Part shown: positions 33,750 through 45,830 of the stretch, piece after piece
Position numbering within the stretch: the stretch's first letter is position 1
How the letters are laid out: every line of letters starts with the position of its first letter
Assembly: GCF_030272615.1 (NCBI RefSeq)
Contig: NC_081415.1
Location: forward strand, 371,069,809 to 371,133,808
Source: Cryptomeria japonica
Lineage: Eukaryota; Streptophyta; Pinopsida; Cupressales; Cupressaceae
Direction of reading: 5' to 3'
Length of the DNA: 64,000 nucleotides
Position numbers and translations under genes: made by a program
Notes under the pieces: model-generated
Seen by the model: the letters and a program-made list of their open reading frames with translations, nothing else
Told to the model about the DNA's origin: nothing
Databases searched by the model: none

Positions 33750-34167
33750 GAAAATCTTTCTACACGGATGGCGCGCATGCAGGTGGTGTCAAGCGGCCGA
33801 GCTAGGGTTTTGAAGCCCTAGCTCGCGGGAGGATTCTGTTGCAGGTGCAAAAGGGGAGGGGAGTGAAGGGTGTCGGGGGAGAGCGGCGGGCTGGGAGCAG
33901 CTGGAGGGATAGAGCTATTGCGTTGGCCGTTGGGGGAAGGTTTGGCTACACGGGAGTAAGGGGTGGTTGAGTGGGAGGAAGGGCTCTAGTCTGTTGCGGG
34001 CAGTGGGCTTCCTGTGGGACTCTCGTGGGGTTTGGGGGGTCAGTTTGGGGGATTTTTTTGGGAGGAGCTTGGAAGGGGGGAGCCATAGGGGTGGTGCTTT
34101 CTCAAGGGTTTCTCCAGGCTGGGGCCTTGGTTGGCCTTCGTTGCCCTTTAAAACTATTTGAGTTACA
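33750..34167 (+). promoter_or_regulatory. LINE 5' UTR / internal promoter region
   Basis: GC-rich, G-heavy leader (GGCGGGCTGGGAGCAG and GGGTTTGGGGGGTCAG-type stretches). It includes a short inverted repeat, AGCTAGGGTTTTGAAGCCCTAGCT (33800-33823). Plant LINEs carry an internal promoter here, but no specific factor site is recognisable. Confidence 0.5.
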
Positions 34168-35106
34168 ATGTTGGGTTTTGGTGGTGAGGCCTCTCAGGGG
34201 GCTCTAGCCATGGACTTCCATGTTGCGGTGGGTTCTAAACCCCCACCTCAAAATATGAAGACATTTTCCAATAACCTTTTTTCCTCAGAACCGGGGACTA
34301 GAAGTACTGGTAATTCTTGCCTTACGAAGATTAATGGGTGCCTGGAGAGATGCAGTGAAAGGCCAAAGCTGGTCATTCCTCTAGAGATGATAGTAGAAGA
34401 TGTGGAGTACTTTTCAAAACACTCCCTCTACTACAAATTTCTAGGAATGAGGGTCTCCCTGTAGTTCCTAGAAAACTGGGCAGAGAGGTCTTGGGCACCA
34501 GATGGGGAAATGGAAATTATGCTGCTAGTGAACAACTATTTCATGGTTACTTTCAATTGTATGGAGGACCGAAATAGGTTTTTTGAAGGAGGCCCATATT
34601 TTTACAATCAGGTGGGGCTGTTCATCAAACCTTGGCATGCGGGGTTTAACCCTTCGAAGGAGCTCCCAAATAGGGTCCTTGTATGGGTTCAGTTACCACG
34701 TCTACCAGTGGAATGTTGTCGAGAGGACATGTTACGGATACTAGCAGCACTGCTGGGGAAACCAATGGGATCTTCATCGCAAACCCTAGGGAGAAAGGTA
34801 ATGACCATTGTACGCATTTGTGTTGAAATTGATCTTAGTAAACCATTACCAGATGCTGTAGATATGTGTGTGGGTTCTTACTCATGGGTTCAACAGCTAA
34901 ACTATGAGACTCTACCCTTTCATTGTCATTTGTGTCATGAGTATGGTCATCTAAAATGTAAATGCCCTAGATGTAAACCAATGGTGCACCAACCCCAACA
35001 ACTGGCCCAAGGTCAAGATAGGGCTGATAAAGGTAAAAGTGCTATGGTGACTGATGTTGTGGGTGCTGAGGGGTTTGTTCCAGTTAAGACAAGGAACAAA
35101 AATTGA
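34168..35106 (+). pseudogene. LINE ORF1 protein (DUF4283 plus CCHC knuckle)
   Basis: A 312-codon frame with a single in-frame TAG at 34462. After a variable N terminus it has the DUF4283 core: MLLVNNYFMVTFNCMEDRNR, FFEGGPYFY, LFIKPWHAGFNPSKELPNR and VLVWVQLPRLPVE. It then reads LGKPMGSS...RICVEIDL and a zinc knuckle CHLCHEYGHLKCKC (C-x2-C-x4-H-x4-C, about 34920-34965). ORF1p binds the LINE RNA to form the transposition particle. The start is the first ATG of the frame, MLGFGGEAS. Some related proteins start further downstream. Confidence 0.88.
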
Positions 35107-35590
35107 GGCCAGGAGAGGTCCCTTCAGGAGAGATAGAAGGAGGATACCTTTAACAGATTTGAAGTGTTGGACGGACTCAGCCAATAGGAAGTGATTCTGA
35201 GATTAACCCCTTTGGATCAGGGGGCTTCAGGGGAGGCACCAAAAAAAGTTAGGAGGACTTTTCCTATGCCTTGGTAGTGACTGGAGACCAACAAATGGAG
35301 ATGGAGCAAGCTGTAGGGGCTGGGTTGGGACTCATCCCTAGTTTGGAGGCAAATTTGGGTGGGGGGGAGGGGTCCCTGATAGCCCTGAAATTGGAACCGG
35401 TTGGAGCTAGGACTAGTAAGTCTTTTGTTCACCTGGGTCTTCATCAGAAGGATAATAAGAAAAGTGCCTCAGAAAAAATCTCAAAGGCTGGCAGAAAGAA
35501 GGATGTGGATAAAATCAAAATTATGGGAGAGAATTTGATTGAGTCAGGGTCAGTAAAGACCTTGGATTCTCACTTTTCCAACCCTCCCAA
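35107..35590 (+). other. LINE inter-ORF region
   Basis: Contains a frame (35271-35594) rich in K/S/G that leads up to the ORF2 start. It could be ORF1 tail or ORF2 leader; I recognise no domain. Confidence 0.5.
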
Positions 35591-38500
35591 ATGATTGTAC
35601 TCTCATGGAATGTAAGGGGCTTGAACAACAGCCCTAGACAAAAAGTTGTTTGGGATTTGATTAGGACTCATGCTCCTGATATCCTTTTCTTGCAAGAAAC
35701 TAAACTTTCAGTGGAGAGTATGATGGGTCTTGTGCCAAAGTTGTGGGGGCAAGGCGAATGTCAGTGTGTTGGGGCAGTTGGATCCTCGGGAGGGGTGGCC
35801 TATCTTTGGAACCCTTTAAGGCTTCACCCTATCTGGTGGGCCGCTTCCAGATCCTCGATATCCAGGGAGCTATCTAGTCTCGAGACTAGGGAGGTCATTT
35901 TGTTTTCAAATATCTATGCTCCCATTGATCTTTAGGGTAAGCATAACTTATGGTCTCATGTTGCTGGTATGTGAAGGTTGGCCCCTTTTCATCCTTGGAT
36001 TATGGTAGGAGACTTCAATGCCATTCTGGAGTTGAGTGAGAAGAAGGGGGGTGTCATGCAGTTGGAACCATCTCAGTCCTCTTCCAGGATAGTATCTCCT
36101 AGCTACAGCTGGTTGACATCAAGCCTAGCAATGGCTTGTTCACTTGGAACAACAGGAGGGTTAGTGAGAATTGGATTGCTGAACGGTTGGATCGCTTTCT
36201 GGTGTCTTGCTTTTGGATTGGCGGGGGGTGGTCCACAACTTCTGAGATTCTTGACTAGAGAGGGTCGGATCATTGGCCCATCAAGTTGGTTTCATCCTCG
36301 ACTCGGGTTGCCCACTTGCCTTCTTTCAAATTTCACCTTATGTGGCTTAGGGACCCTTCTTTACAGGATCTAGTTGTAGATTGGTGGAGGAAAGGTAGGC
36401 CAGCCTTTGGCACTGCCATGTTCACTTTTGCCAAACAACTACAATTTGTTAAGCACCAGCTTAAATAGTGGAACCGGCAAGGTTTTGGGAACATCTTTTG
36501 TGAGAAGAAAGCTGCCCAAATTGTGTTGAGTGAGATCACCAAGGAAATTAGAGAGCATGGGTTGTCGGAGGATTTGCTCAGAGAGGAAGACAAGGCTGTC
36601 AAGGTGGTTCAGGAATGGGAGACTAGGCAAGAAATTTATTGGAAGCAAAGAGCCCACATTGATTAGCTGAAGGAGGGGGACAAGAATATGGTTTTCTTAT
36701 TCAACTTGGTGAAAGCAAGGAGACATGGAAATTCCATTCCTATTCTGGTCAATGATAGAGGTGAGCAGTGCTTATCCTTGTAGGAGATGTCTAGGGAGGC
36801 CCTTCAGTTTTTCCAGTCCCTCTTTAGGGAAGAATCTCAGGGGGAAACAGTGGAGGAAAATCTAGTTCTAGCTTGTATCCCTTCTCTTGTCTCGAAGGAG
36901 ATGAATGAGCAACTTCTACGTCCTATCTTGTTGGAAGAACTCGAGAAGATTGTCTTCCACATGAGGAAAGGGAAGGCTCTTGGACCGGATGGGTTCCCGG
37001 TTGAGTTCTTTCAAGAGTTTTGGGATATTATTAAGCTTGATTTATTAGATGTGGTCCAGGAATCCTAGAGAAATAAGCAGATGCTTAGGGCTTTGAATGC
37101 GACCTTCATTTCTCTAATCCCCAAATGTGAAGGGGCTGATCGGTTAGGCCAGTTCCGCCCCATCTCTCTCTGCAATGTGATTTATAAGATCATCTCTAAA
37201 CTGATTGTAGACAGATTGAAGAAGTGCTTGGGGAGTGTTATTTCGGAGGAGCAAAGTGGGTTTATGGAAGGCTGCCAAATTCTAGATGGGGTGGTCATTG
37301 CTACGGAGACCATTCACTCTATGGCAACCTCCAAGGAAAAGGCTATGTTTATCAAGTTGGATATGGCCAAGGCATATGATAGAGTTTGGTGGTCCTTCCT
37401 TCAGAAGATCCTCAGGGCTTTTGGTTTTGCTGATGAATGGATCTAGTGGGTGATGAGTTGTGTTACGTCCACCTCTTTTTCGATGCTTATCAATGGGGAC
37501 CATACTAAGCTGTTGGGGGCTTCACGGGGTCTCCGTCAGGGGGATCCCCTCTCCCCTTATTTATTCATTCTTCTTGCTGAGGGTCTGGGGAGGTTGATTA
37601 AGCATAATGTGGGCCTGGGTAATATTCAAGGTTGGAATTGGGGTAATGACCTGCAGCCGCAGTCTCACTTGCAGTTTGTGGATGATACAACCCTTATGGG
37701 GCTAGCTCAGATCAACAAAGCTTCTAATTTATGGAAGGTCCTGGATGTATATCTTGCGGCATCTGGCCAGATGATTAATGAGGATAAGTCTTCTATCCTC
37801 TTTTTCAACACTCTGGAAGATATCCAAAGGAGGATTGCTTTTATTCTTAGATTCCAAATTGGCTCCCTGCCCTTGACCTATTTAGGAATTCCTATCTCTC
37901 CTGGAAACCCTCCTAGGGAGTCATGGCAGGGGATCTTGGATAAATTCCGATCGAAGGTTGAACACTGGACCCATAGATGGTTATCCTTTGCGGGCAGGGT
38001 CCAATTGATTCAGTCGATGGTTTAGGCTCTGCCGACCTATTGATGTATGCTTCAGGTGGTACCTAAGTGGTTCTTGAAGGGCTTAGACTCTCTAGCTAGG
38101 CAGTTCTTATGGGCAGGAAATCTTTCCGCTTCCAAGTGGAGTCTAGTCAACTGGGACCTGGTGTGTAGCCCAAAGCAGTCAGGGGGGCTTGGGTTAAGGC
38201 AGTCTATTCTTTTTGGGGAGGCTCTTGCAGCTAAACTATACTGGAGGTGGTGTGTTGAGCAGGATCGAGGTTGGGCCAGGATTCTAGCCAACAAATATAT
38301 GCAGAGGATCCCGTTGGAGGAAATCCCTAGATATCCGCTTGAAGGAAAGGGTTCATCGATCTAGAACACGCTTAAGCGGGGGGCTTCTCTCATTAAGGCA
38401 GGGCTTTTTTGGATTTGCAGAAGGGGGGAAGAGGTCCTTTTCTGGAAAGACTCTTGGGATGGTTACCCTCCCATCCTTGATCAGTTTCCTAACCTTGGAA

Positions 38501-39894
38501 ACCTGGGCCAGAGGTTTTTGGATGCGGGATGGTCAAGGGTGAGTGATTTTAAGGTTGTCTACAGGTGCAGTCAACTAGATTTGGAGAGGTGGAAGAATCC
38601 TAATGAGTGGTCGGTGGTTGGGATGGAGGAAGAATGTGCTGAGCTGTAGGGCATTTTGGCGAATAGACACTGTAGCTCTCTTAAGGGGAGGGATGGGCTT
38701 GCTTGGTCCCCAAATCCTAAGGGCATCTTTTCTGTGGCTAGTGGTTACTGGGAATTGATGAGTCAAAGACTCAAGGGAAGGGAAGTGAATTGGTGGAAAC
38801 AGGTGTGGAATAATGCTTCTTGGCCGAAGTGTAATTTCTTTGCTTGGACTTTGGCTTGGAATAGATGTCTTACATGGGACAATATCCGCAAGCGGGGATT
38901 ATTGGGGCCCTCTATCTGTGTTCTATGTGGTAACAGAGAGGAAGATTCCTCACATTTGTTCTTCAGATGCCCATTCTCTATGCTTATCTGGCACTATTGG
39001 TGGGGGGTGTGGAAGCATCCTTGTGTCCATGCTGATTCTCTGGTGGAATTTTGGAGCAGTTTGGGTAGACCTCCTATTTCATCCTTCTTCATCCAGACTG
39101 TCTGGTATATTGGGCCCATCTTCATTCTGTGGCAGATCTAACTCGAAAGGAACGAGAGGATTTTCTGTGAGGCCAAATTATTTGTTCAACAAGTTTGGAA
39201 TAGGGTCACTGTTATGATTCAGGAGACAGTGGAAGCTAAGTGTGAGGTGAGCTTTCCGATGGGTAGAGATGAGGCAAATATTGCGAGTAGGCTTGGATTG
39301 CAGGAGCTATCTCCGACCTCTGCTTGTGTCCAGAGAGGTAGATGGGCTATTAAGAAGGTGCAAAGGGTGGGAAGGTGGTTACCCCCTCAAGATGAGTTTA
39401 TCAAGATTAACACTGATGGCTCATCTAGGGGTAACCCAGGCCTAGCTGGAATAGGGGGTGTTGGCAGGAACAGCAGGGGGGAGGTTGTTTTCTTTTTCTC
39501 AATGCATAAAGGATGGCAGTCTAATAATCTTATGGAGGGTTTAGCGATTCTTTATGCATTGGAGAGGGCTTTGGTGTTGGGTTGTAGGAAGGTGATTTGT
39601 GAATCAGATTCACAAATTGTTGTTGATTTGTTGTCTGAGCAGAAGGTGAGTGGGATTCAGTGGCAATTGGCAGGGATTGTTCAATAGATTCTCCAAATTA
39701 GCTCCTTAATGGAGCAGGTGTCCTTCATCCATATTCCTCGCGAATGGAATGGAGGGGCGGATTGTTTGGCCAAGTGGACCTCAGATCATGATAGTGATTG
39801 GAAAGTGGAAGGTTGGGAGCATCTCTCTGGGGACTATTGTCAGGAATTGCAGAAAATTTTCACTGAGGACATGGATGGTAATGAAGTTGGTTGA
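35591..39894 (+). pseudogene. LINE ORF2: APE endonuclease, RT, zinc-binding region, RNase H
   Basis: Starts MIVLSWNVRGLNNSPRQKVV. Endonuclease motifs are LFLQETKLS, GGVAYLWNP, SNIYAP, MVGDFNAI and, after a frame change near 36090, RLDRFLVS and SDHWPIKL. RT motifs are GKALGPDGFPVEFF, LNATFISLIPK, FRPISLCNVIYKIISK, SEEQSGFMEG, IKLDMAKAYDRV, RGLRQGDPLSPYLF, LQFVDDTTLMG and LTYLGIPIS. The RT C-terminal part has CVLCGNREEDSSHLFFRCPF. RNase H shows INTDGSSRGNPG, MEGLAILYALERAL, CESDSQIVVDLL and WNGGADCLAKW, so all four acidic residues are present. From about 36090 to 39894 a single frame can be followed. In-frame stops are mostly TAG (36256, 36466, 36664, 36781, 37066, 37444, 38023, 38362, 38647, 39685), with TGA at 38038 and TAA at 39139. 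Inactive but young-looking. Confidence 0.95.
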
Positions 39895-39970
39895 TGTGTG
39901 GTTGGATTGGTTGTTTTCACTAGGGGCCTTGGGGCTCTGCCTATCTGTGTAATGCATTTTTCTGATTTTC

Positions 39971-39976
39971 AATAAA
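39971..39976 (+). terminator. LINE polyadenylation signal
   Basis: AATAAA about 20 bp before the poly(A) tail that begins near 39996. Confidence 0.75.
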
Positions 39977-40005
39977 GTTTTTACCCTTTTATTCAAAAAA
40001 AAAAA

Positions 40006-40025
40006 AACTATATAATTATAGTAAC
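40006..40025 (+). repeat. LINE target-site duplication, right copy
   Basis: AACTATATAATTATAGTAAC after the poly(A) run. The first bases are ambiguous with the tail. Confidence 0.9.
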
Positions 40026-40133
40026 AGAAATACCAATAGACAAGAATGTATAACCAAATAACACACACCTATAGAAAAATATAGTATTTACACTCAATTG
40101 ATAGTTGTAGATGGGGTGCCCTTTCTCCCAACA
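40026..40133 (+). repeat. Gypsy C 3' LTR, second part (tentative)
   Basis: Continuation of the pre-insertion sequence after the LINE. CTCCCAACA at 40125-40133 would be an LTR end. Confidence 0.35.
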
Positions 40134-40389
40134 AGTTGATTGAAGAGTTTGCTCAAAGGACCTTCGAATTCAAATCAGACAATACTAATATTCAAAGAAT
40201 AATTTCAATTTCATACATGCATCCCTATTGTTGTTACAGTCAACCAAATATATAGAGGTCTTGTGTACAACCAACAATAGCCATATGATATAAAATAGTT
40301 AGTTTGTGTGGCCTATGGCCAACAAACTATAACTTAGAGGCTTACGTGAAGCCTTGATTGAAAATCACAGGTAAAGAAACTGTATTGTT

Positions 40390-40435
<46 letters not shown>

Positions 40436-40798
40436 TTTTGATAATGTATCTCCATCACAATTGTCCCACTACGTGGTAAAGCTTGCTTCCATAATTTGGA
40501 TGGGTTGGCCCATGACCGTACTTTCTTGAGGAAAACAAACCATATAATAGCTCCAAATATAGGTGCCCCATAGCTAATATTGTGTAACAATAGACTATTT
40601 ATTATTTTTTGGTGTCAAAATAGCAACAAAAAACCGTCATATTATAATGAAGGATTCATTTTATGGAAAAACATGGTTTGGAGGACTAATGAAATGTATC
40701 CAAATGTCACAAAAATATTTGCGTGGATCCTTTTTCCTCCATTCACGGCTGCAGGATACTATTTGCAATATAGGAAAAAAATATAATAATGTGCAGTT
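40134..40798. other. Non-coding stretch with an (AT)n microsatellite
   Basis: No coding signal. An (AT)n run occupies about 40398-40433. Confidence 0.45.
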
Positions 40799-42791
40799 TG
40801 TAGTACCCCTACCCTAGTTAGCTTTGTAAAACCGGTTTGACCTTGGTTGACTTTTTATGTGGCAATCTTGAATGGCTGAATTACCATGAGGTATTGTTGT
40901 AGTCAGATATTATGATTATTGTGCGTATCTGTTAATGTGCTTTCGCATCGATTCGTATGTAAGTTTAAATTGTCCTCCTGATTCTTGTTATTAATCTCGA
41001 GCTAACATCTTCATTAAATATATATATATACATATGTATGTATGCTTGTGTGACTCTTGGTTGCAGGAGATTGCAGGTATAGTACCGCATACGTGCGAGG
41101 TTCATCTTCACCTGGATTCGCAGGGTTGAGTACACCTCTTTCGTCCTTAGAATTTGGGTTAGATTGTCGTAAAACCCTCAGTTTACCCTAGTCATGCTCA
41201 AGTAAGCGTCGTTTGTGATCCGTCGGTTTTCCTTTTTATTTGGGTTTGTGGGTCGGGTAATTGGTTGGCTTACTTGGTTTGCGTGCTTGGTGTGTGGTTA
41301 AACTGAGTATTTAATTCTAAGTAGTTATTTTGATTTAATGTGTTCATTTATGCATTAGTAATTAAGAAACTAAAGTAAATAGGTTTCTTTTATATAATTA
41401 GTCATTTATTTAAAAATTGCCCTATTCATGTTAGTAGCAAGTTTAATTTAATGGTTAATTTTAAATCATGAGTATTTAGTTTATGCATTTTTTAAAAAGA
41501 AAGATTTAAATTTATTCGAAATAGAAATAAATTAATCTCTTTTGCTTTTAATAGAAAGATTAATTTTAATTATTTAAGAAAATCAATTTTGATTAGAAAA
41601 GTGAGTTTTATTCATATTTATTTTATATAGTGTGTAAGATTGATTTTGATAATTTAACTTAATTAAAAATATTTTACCCTCATTAATATTGTGAAATGCA
41701 ACTATTAGCTTTGTTAATTAAAAATTAAATGAGGGAGAAAATCATTTCTTTTAATTAACTAAATTTATAATCTCAATGCATAAACAATCCAACTATGAGA
41801 TAATTCCATAAACTTAATTAAAATTAATTAATTAAATTAAGTTGCAATCTGCATGATATTAGAAATATATTTTTATTTAGATTTTAGTGGAAAAATAAAT
41901 TAGATTAATTATATTTATTGTTCCTAGAATTTTAAATAAATAAATAAAAGAATAAATAAAAAAAATGAATAAAAGAATTAATTGGAATTAAAGTATTGTT
42001 TTAATTCTTTATTTAGAAAATTAATTAATTTGCATGAGAAAAGAAAAGAAAGAATAATGGTTTTTTTAATTATTGCATGTTAGCTTATCTTTTGTTATAA
42101 AATTAGAAAATAAAATAAAATTACTTTTATTCTAAATTTAGGTTTTTGAGAAAAAGCTATTGAACCTAGAATTTTAGTTTAAATAGGGAATAGGTCTTTA
42201 TTTTAGTTACACAGGAAACAGGTCAGGAATTTAGGTGAAGAAATTTATTGGAAGCTTATTGAAAAAATTAGGGCTCTTCTACAGATTTCTTCGAGGAAAG
42301 CTATACCAGGTTGGGTGGCTTCTTTGATTTGTTGTTTTTTAAGAAAATAATTCTATTTTTCTCTGAATGGTGTGTGTAAATTATTTGTCAGATCCAAAAC
42401 CCTCTTCTGGGTAATTCAGGTTTTGACTTAAAATTCTTGCCTAATGTTAATTTTCTAGTTAATGGGAGTAGTTTAATTTTGAGAAAATTAGGAAAATTAT
42501 TATGGAAAAATTATTCTCTTGTTTGATTTGTTCTGATTGTCCTTTAAATAAATCTCTGTGAAATTAGTTGATTTCTTTAGAAATAAATTTAATTGTGAAT
42601 TAAATTTATTGGATTTATCTAATTTGAAAAAAATGTAATTGGAATAAAATTCTATGAATGAATTTTATTGAGTTGGGAATTTTATTTCTATGTAAATTAT
42701 GTCGAAGGGTTTTTTTTATGAATTTGGAATTTATTTTCATGTTCTAAAATAAATAAATAAAATAAAATAATAATATGTAAATTTGGGTAGG

Positions 42792-42823
42792 GGGCTACCG
42801 TGCGGTAGCATGGGCTACCGTGC
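42792..42823 (+). repeat. GC-rich hairpin with a repeated 12-mer
   Basis: GGGCTACCGTGC occurs at 42792-42803 and 42812-42823. Between them CGGTAGC (42803-42809) is complementary to the GCTACCG of either copy. Confidence 0.85.
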
Positions 42824-42944
42824 CAGGGCCGAAATATTAATGTTTATTTATTTTTATTATTCTTTTACCCTGTGCGTACTGTGACGTGGCTATTTTAGGT
42901 TTCATGCCCAGGGGTTGGGTAATCAGAATAATTTATGATTTATA

Positions 42945-42972
42945 ATATATAATATGTATATGAATATATATA

Positions 42973-43003
<31 letters not shown>

Positions 43004-43290
43004 GTATTTATATATGTATATATATGTATATATATACATATATATACATATATAAATACATATATATATATATGTATTTATATATGTATATATATGTATA
43101 TATATACATATATATACATATATAAATACATTTATAAATACATATATATATATACATATATATACATATATATATATATATAAATACATATATATATAAA
43201 TACATATATAAATACATATATATATATACATATATAAATACATATATATATATATACATATATATACATATATATACATATATATATTAG
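42945..43290 (+). repeat. Degenerate TATATACA/TATGTA microsatellite
   Basis: Alternating purine-pyrimidine sequence made of ATATAC, ATATGT and ATAAATAC units with local inverted symmetry. Open frames here encode only Y/I repeats and are artefacts. Confidence 0.9.
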
Positions 43291-43386
43291 ATGTATTTTC
43301 ATTTTGGTGGGTATTATATTATTTTACTGGTATTTAAATACTGGTTATGAATTGATATATATATATATTTGTAATATAATTATAAG

Positions 43387-43391
<5 letters not shown>

Positions 43392-43470
<79 letters not shown>
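43392..43470 (+). repeat. (TA)n microsatellite
   Basis: About 40 uninterrupted AT units. Confidence 0.95.
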
Positions 43471-43474
<4 letters not shown>

Positions 43475-44858
43475 TATATATATAGGTATGAATACAATTA
43501 TATTATAGTTATAAAATCAGTTTATAGTTTGAATGTTTCAGAAAAGCTTATAATTTTTATAATTGATAATTATGTTAAAATACATCAGGAGAATTATTTC
43601 TATGTGATCTTATTTAACTTATTGGACAAATGGCAAATTGATTTCTTTGTATTAAATAGTGGTACTTTCTTATTGTTTGGAAAATCTTTGATTGCAAGTT
43701 ATTTATGCTTTTGGCTGTTTTAAGAAAAGATTGCCTGTATTAGGATCTTGTGTAAATGGTGTTTGCAGTAAAGCTTAATTTCATTGTAATTCTAGTTGAG
43801 TTGTCATTGTGTCCTATGTTGATACTTTTGTTTGGACCCTATCGTTCGGATGATTTGGGGTACCTGTTTATGTCTTCAGTTTCTAGTTTGGTTGTTGCCT
43901 TGTGATGGTGTTTTAACTAGTCCTGTCCTTTATGAGAGTGTCGAGTGTTGATTTGTGGTTGACCATAGCGGGCCAGGTCTCTAGTTAGAGTATTGTCGGG
44001 CAATGGACCTTGTATTAGCTTTTAATATGTTCAATTGGATCCATTTCTATGTAGGGATCATTTATGTAATTATTGACTGATGTGGTCGGTTGTTTATTGG
44101 TATGGTTCACCTCGATGGTAGGAATGTAAATGATATGGAACTTATGTACCCTAAACTTATTTAATTATCAGAGGGGTCTTGCAGTTGAGCAGACCAAAGA
44201 TGTAGCCCTCTAGGGGTGAACTCCGAGATCATTTTGGTATTATGTGTTGCTTTTGTTCTTATATTTCATTTTTTAGTGTTAGCATGTATGGATGGCATTT
44301 TTATAGAATGTGTAAGTGGATTAGATGAAATTAATTGTAAATGCATGTATGCAGCCGTCTTTTAAATGCAGTAAATTGGATCATGAAAGGATGTAGATTA
44401 GAATAATGGAATATATTTAGTTATTGTTAAGGAAATTAAGTATGTATGGGAAGATCTCGTTAGTTTATGATGAAATTCAAGTGTGTTATTAAATTAGAAG
44501 TATGACTCAAATTTTAATGAAAAGTATGAACGAAGGGTATGAATAAACCTTAACGGATGATCTTTATCTTGTGATCTATATTTTGTCTTACTGAAAGAAA
44601 ATATCCTTGTTTAAGAATTATCTCGTTATTAAGACAGCCGGCTTATTGGATTAATTAGCATGAGTTAAGTTAATTGTGTAATAAATTAATCACGTTGGGA
44701 AACTCTTTAGGTGTTAGTTGATGTCTTCCACTGTGTAATTTGAACTTGGATATCTTGTTATATCTTAATGTTGTGTTTAACTTTTATTTTTTAAATTATT
44801 GCACTCCATTTGTGTGTTTTAGCTTTATCCCTTCGGGGTTTCTTGGCGGGGCATTACA

Positions 44859-45830
44859 TAGTTGGTTGTTGAAGTGTATTGACCATTGGCATGCAGGTAT
44901 AGGATCATTTTGAGTCGAGCATAGTTTTCTAGTAAGAAGAATTTGTATCTGCAGTAGCTACATTTGTACCCACGTTTGAGTGTTGGGTATTATGATGCTC
45001 ATGTCAACTTAACATAATATGTAGATCCTGCAACAGTAACAAGAGCCCTAATAATTTGTTGGGTGATTTATGTTCCAATGCACATTACTAAAAATAATAT
45101 AATAATTTGTTTTTCATTTTTTTGTCTTAAAACTAAATTAATTACTTCTTGTGTATTTTAATCAAAAGCAGCATAAATGGTACAATTTAATAGGAAAATG
45201 GAATATAAGAATGGATATAAATGTGTATAAAATTGGTTAAAATATGGTGTAAAGTAGAACGAGAATGGCTCTCATCAAAGTTGTACTCAAGGATTCTGAT
45301 AGAGTCAATAGTGATGAATAGGTTCGACTTTCGATGGAGTAAAATTCATAGGACCAAGGTGAATTTGTACTACCTGGTCCCAAAAAATCAATTCAAACTT
45401 CTGGGAACAGGTTCTAAACATCTTCTTTTGCCTAGATCTCAATTTGTGGCTCTATGGGATGTCTATAGCAACATGTTTTTGACAATTTACTTAAATTATT
45501 CATTATTTTACCCTAAATTCATAATTACCTTCCAAATTGAACTAAGAAAGAGGATAATAACTATTAATTACTAGTGAATCTAATCATAATTTCAGCCCTT
45601 TCCTTATTTGGATTGTGGATAGATCTATTGGATTCAATGTGTTGGTTGATTAGGCTTGTTAGTGGTTTTATTATCTTAATTGAAACCCTTATTCCAAATT
45701 TATTCCAATATAATCTCGATGACTACCCTATCCTAAAGGAGTTTTAGGATGCACTCCTAATTGAATTGATTAAGTTACCAAAGGGATTTTGACTTCTCTA
45801 TCAAATTAGTACTAGGGACTAAGCCTCAAT
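44859..45830. other. Stretch without recognisable gene
   Basis: Contains a 117-codon open frame (45221-45574) without any motif I recognise. I would not call it a gene. Confidence 0.4.

Larger units (their letters stand above)
33750..40005 (+). mobile_element. Full-length L1-type LINE (6.26 kb)
   Basis: Bounded by a perfect 20-bp target duplication, with a GC-rich 5' UTR, ORF1, ORF2 (endonuclease, RT, zinc-binding region, RNase H), a short 3' UTR with AATAAA at 39971-39976 and a poly(A) tail. Plant L1-clade elements with a C-terminal RNase H have this structure. Both ORFs contain stops, but nearly the whole reading frame can be followed. Its GC content is clearly higher than its surroundings, as expected for a younger insertion. 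It interrupts the gypsy C LTR. Confidence 0.93.
30198..40133 (+). mobile_element. Gypsy C: gag-protease remnant with 3' LTR, split by a LINE
   Basis: Composed of a gag/protease fragment (30420-31622), non-coding sequence, PPT (32554-32568) and a 3' LTR (32569-33749 plus 40026-40133). The full-length LINE 33750-40005 interrupts the LTR. No RT, RNase H or integrase is visible, and the 5' LTR is missing. It may be a gag-only (TR-GAG-like) derivative or a deleted element; the sequence cannot decide. Confidence 0.6.
40799..44858. repeat. Probable solo LTR of a Ty3/gypsy element (4.06 kb)
   Basis: Starts TGTAGTACCCCTACCC and ends GGCGGGGCATTACA, so the two ends form an extended inverted repeat of the TGTARTRCCCC type. 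Flanking 5-mers are CAGTT (40794-40798) and TAGTT (44859-44863), a target duplication with one C-to-T change. The interior is very AT-rich with no open coding frame. It holds two AT microsatellite blocks and a GC-rich repeated hairpin at 42792-42823. No PBS or PPT lies beside it. A similar start, TGTAGTGCCCCTCCC, occurs at 54154. LTR versus foldback element is not fully decided. Confidence 0.6.

Noticed and set aside
42923-43723. Open frames on both strands encoding long Tyr/Ile repeats
   Set aside because: They are translations of AT microsatellites; both strands and several frames are open at once.
45221-45574. 117-codon frame
   Set aside because: No recognisable motif, biased composition and no homologous counterpart in the window.
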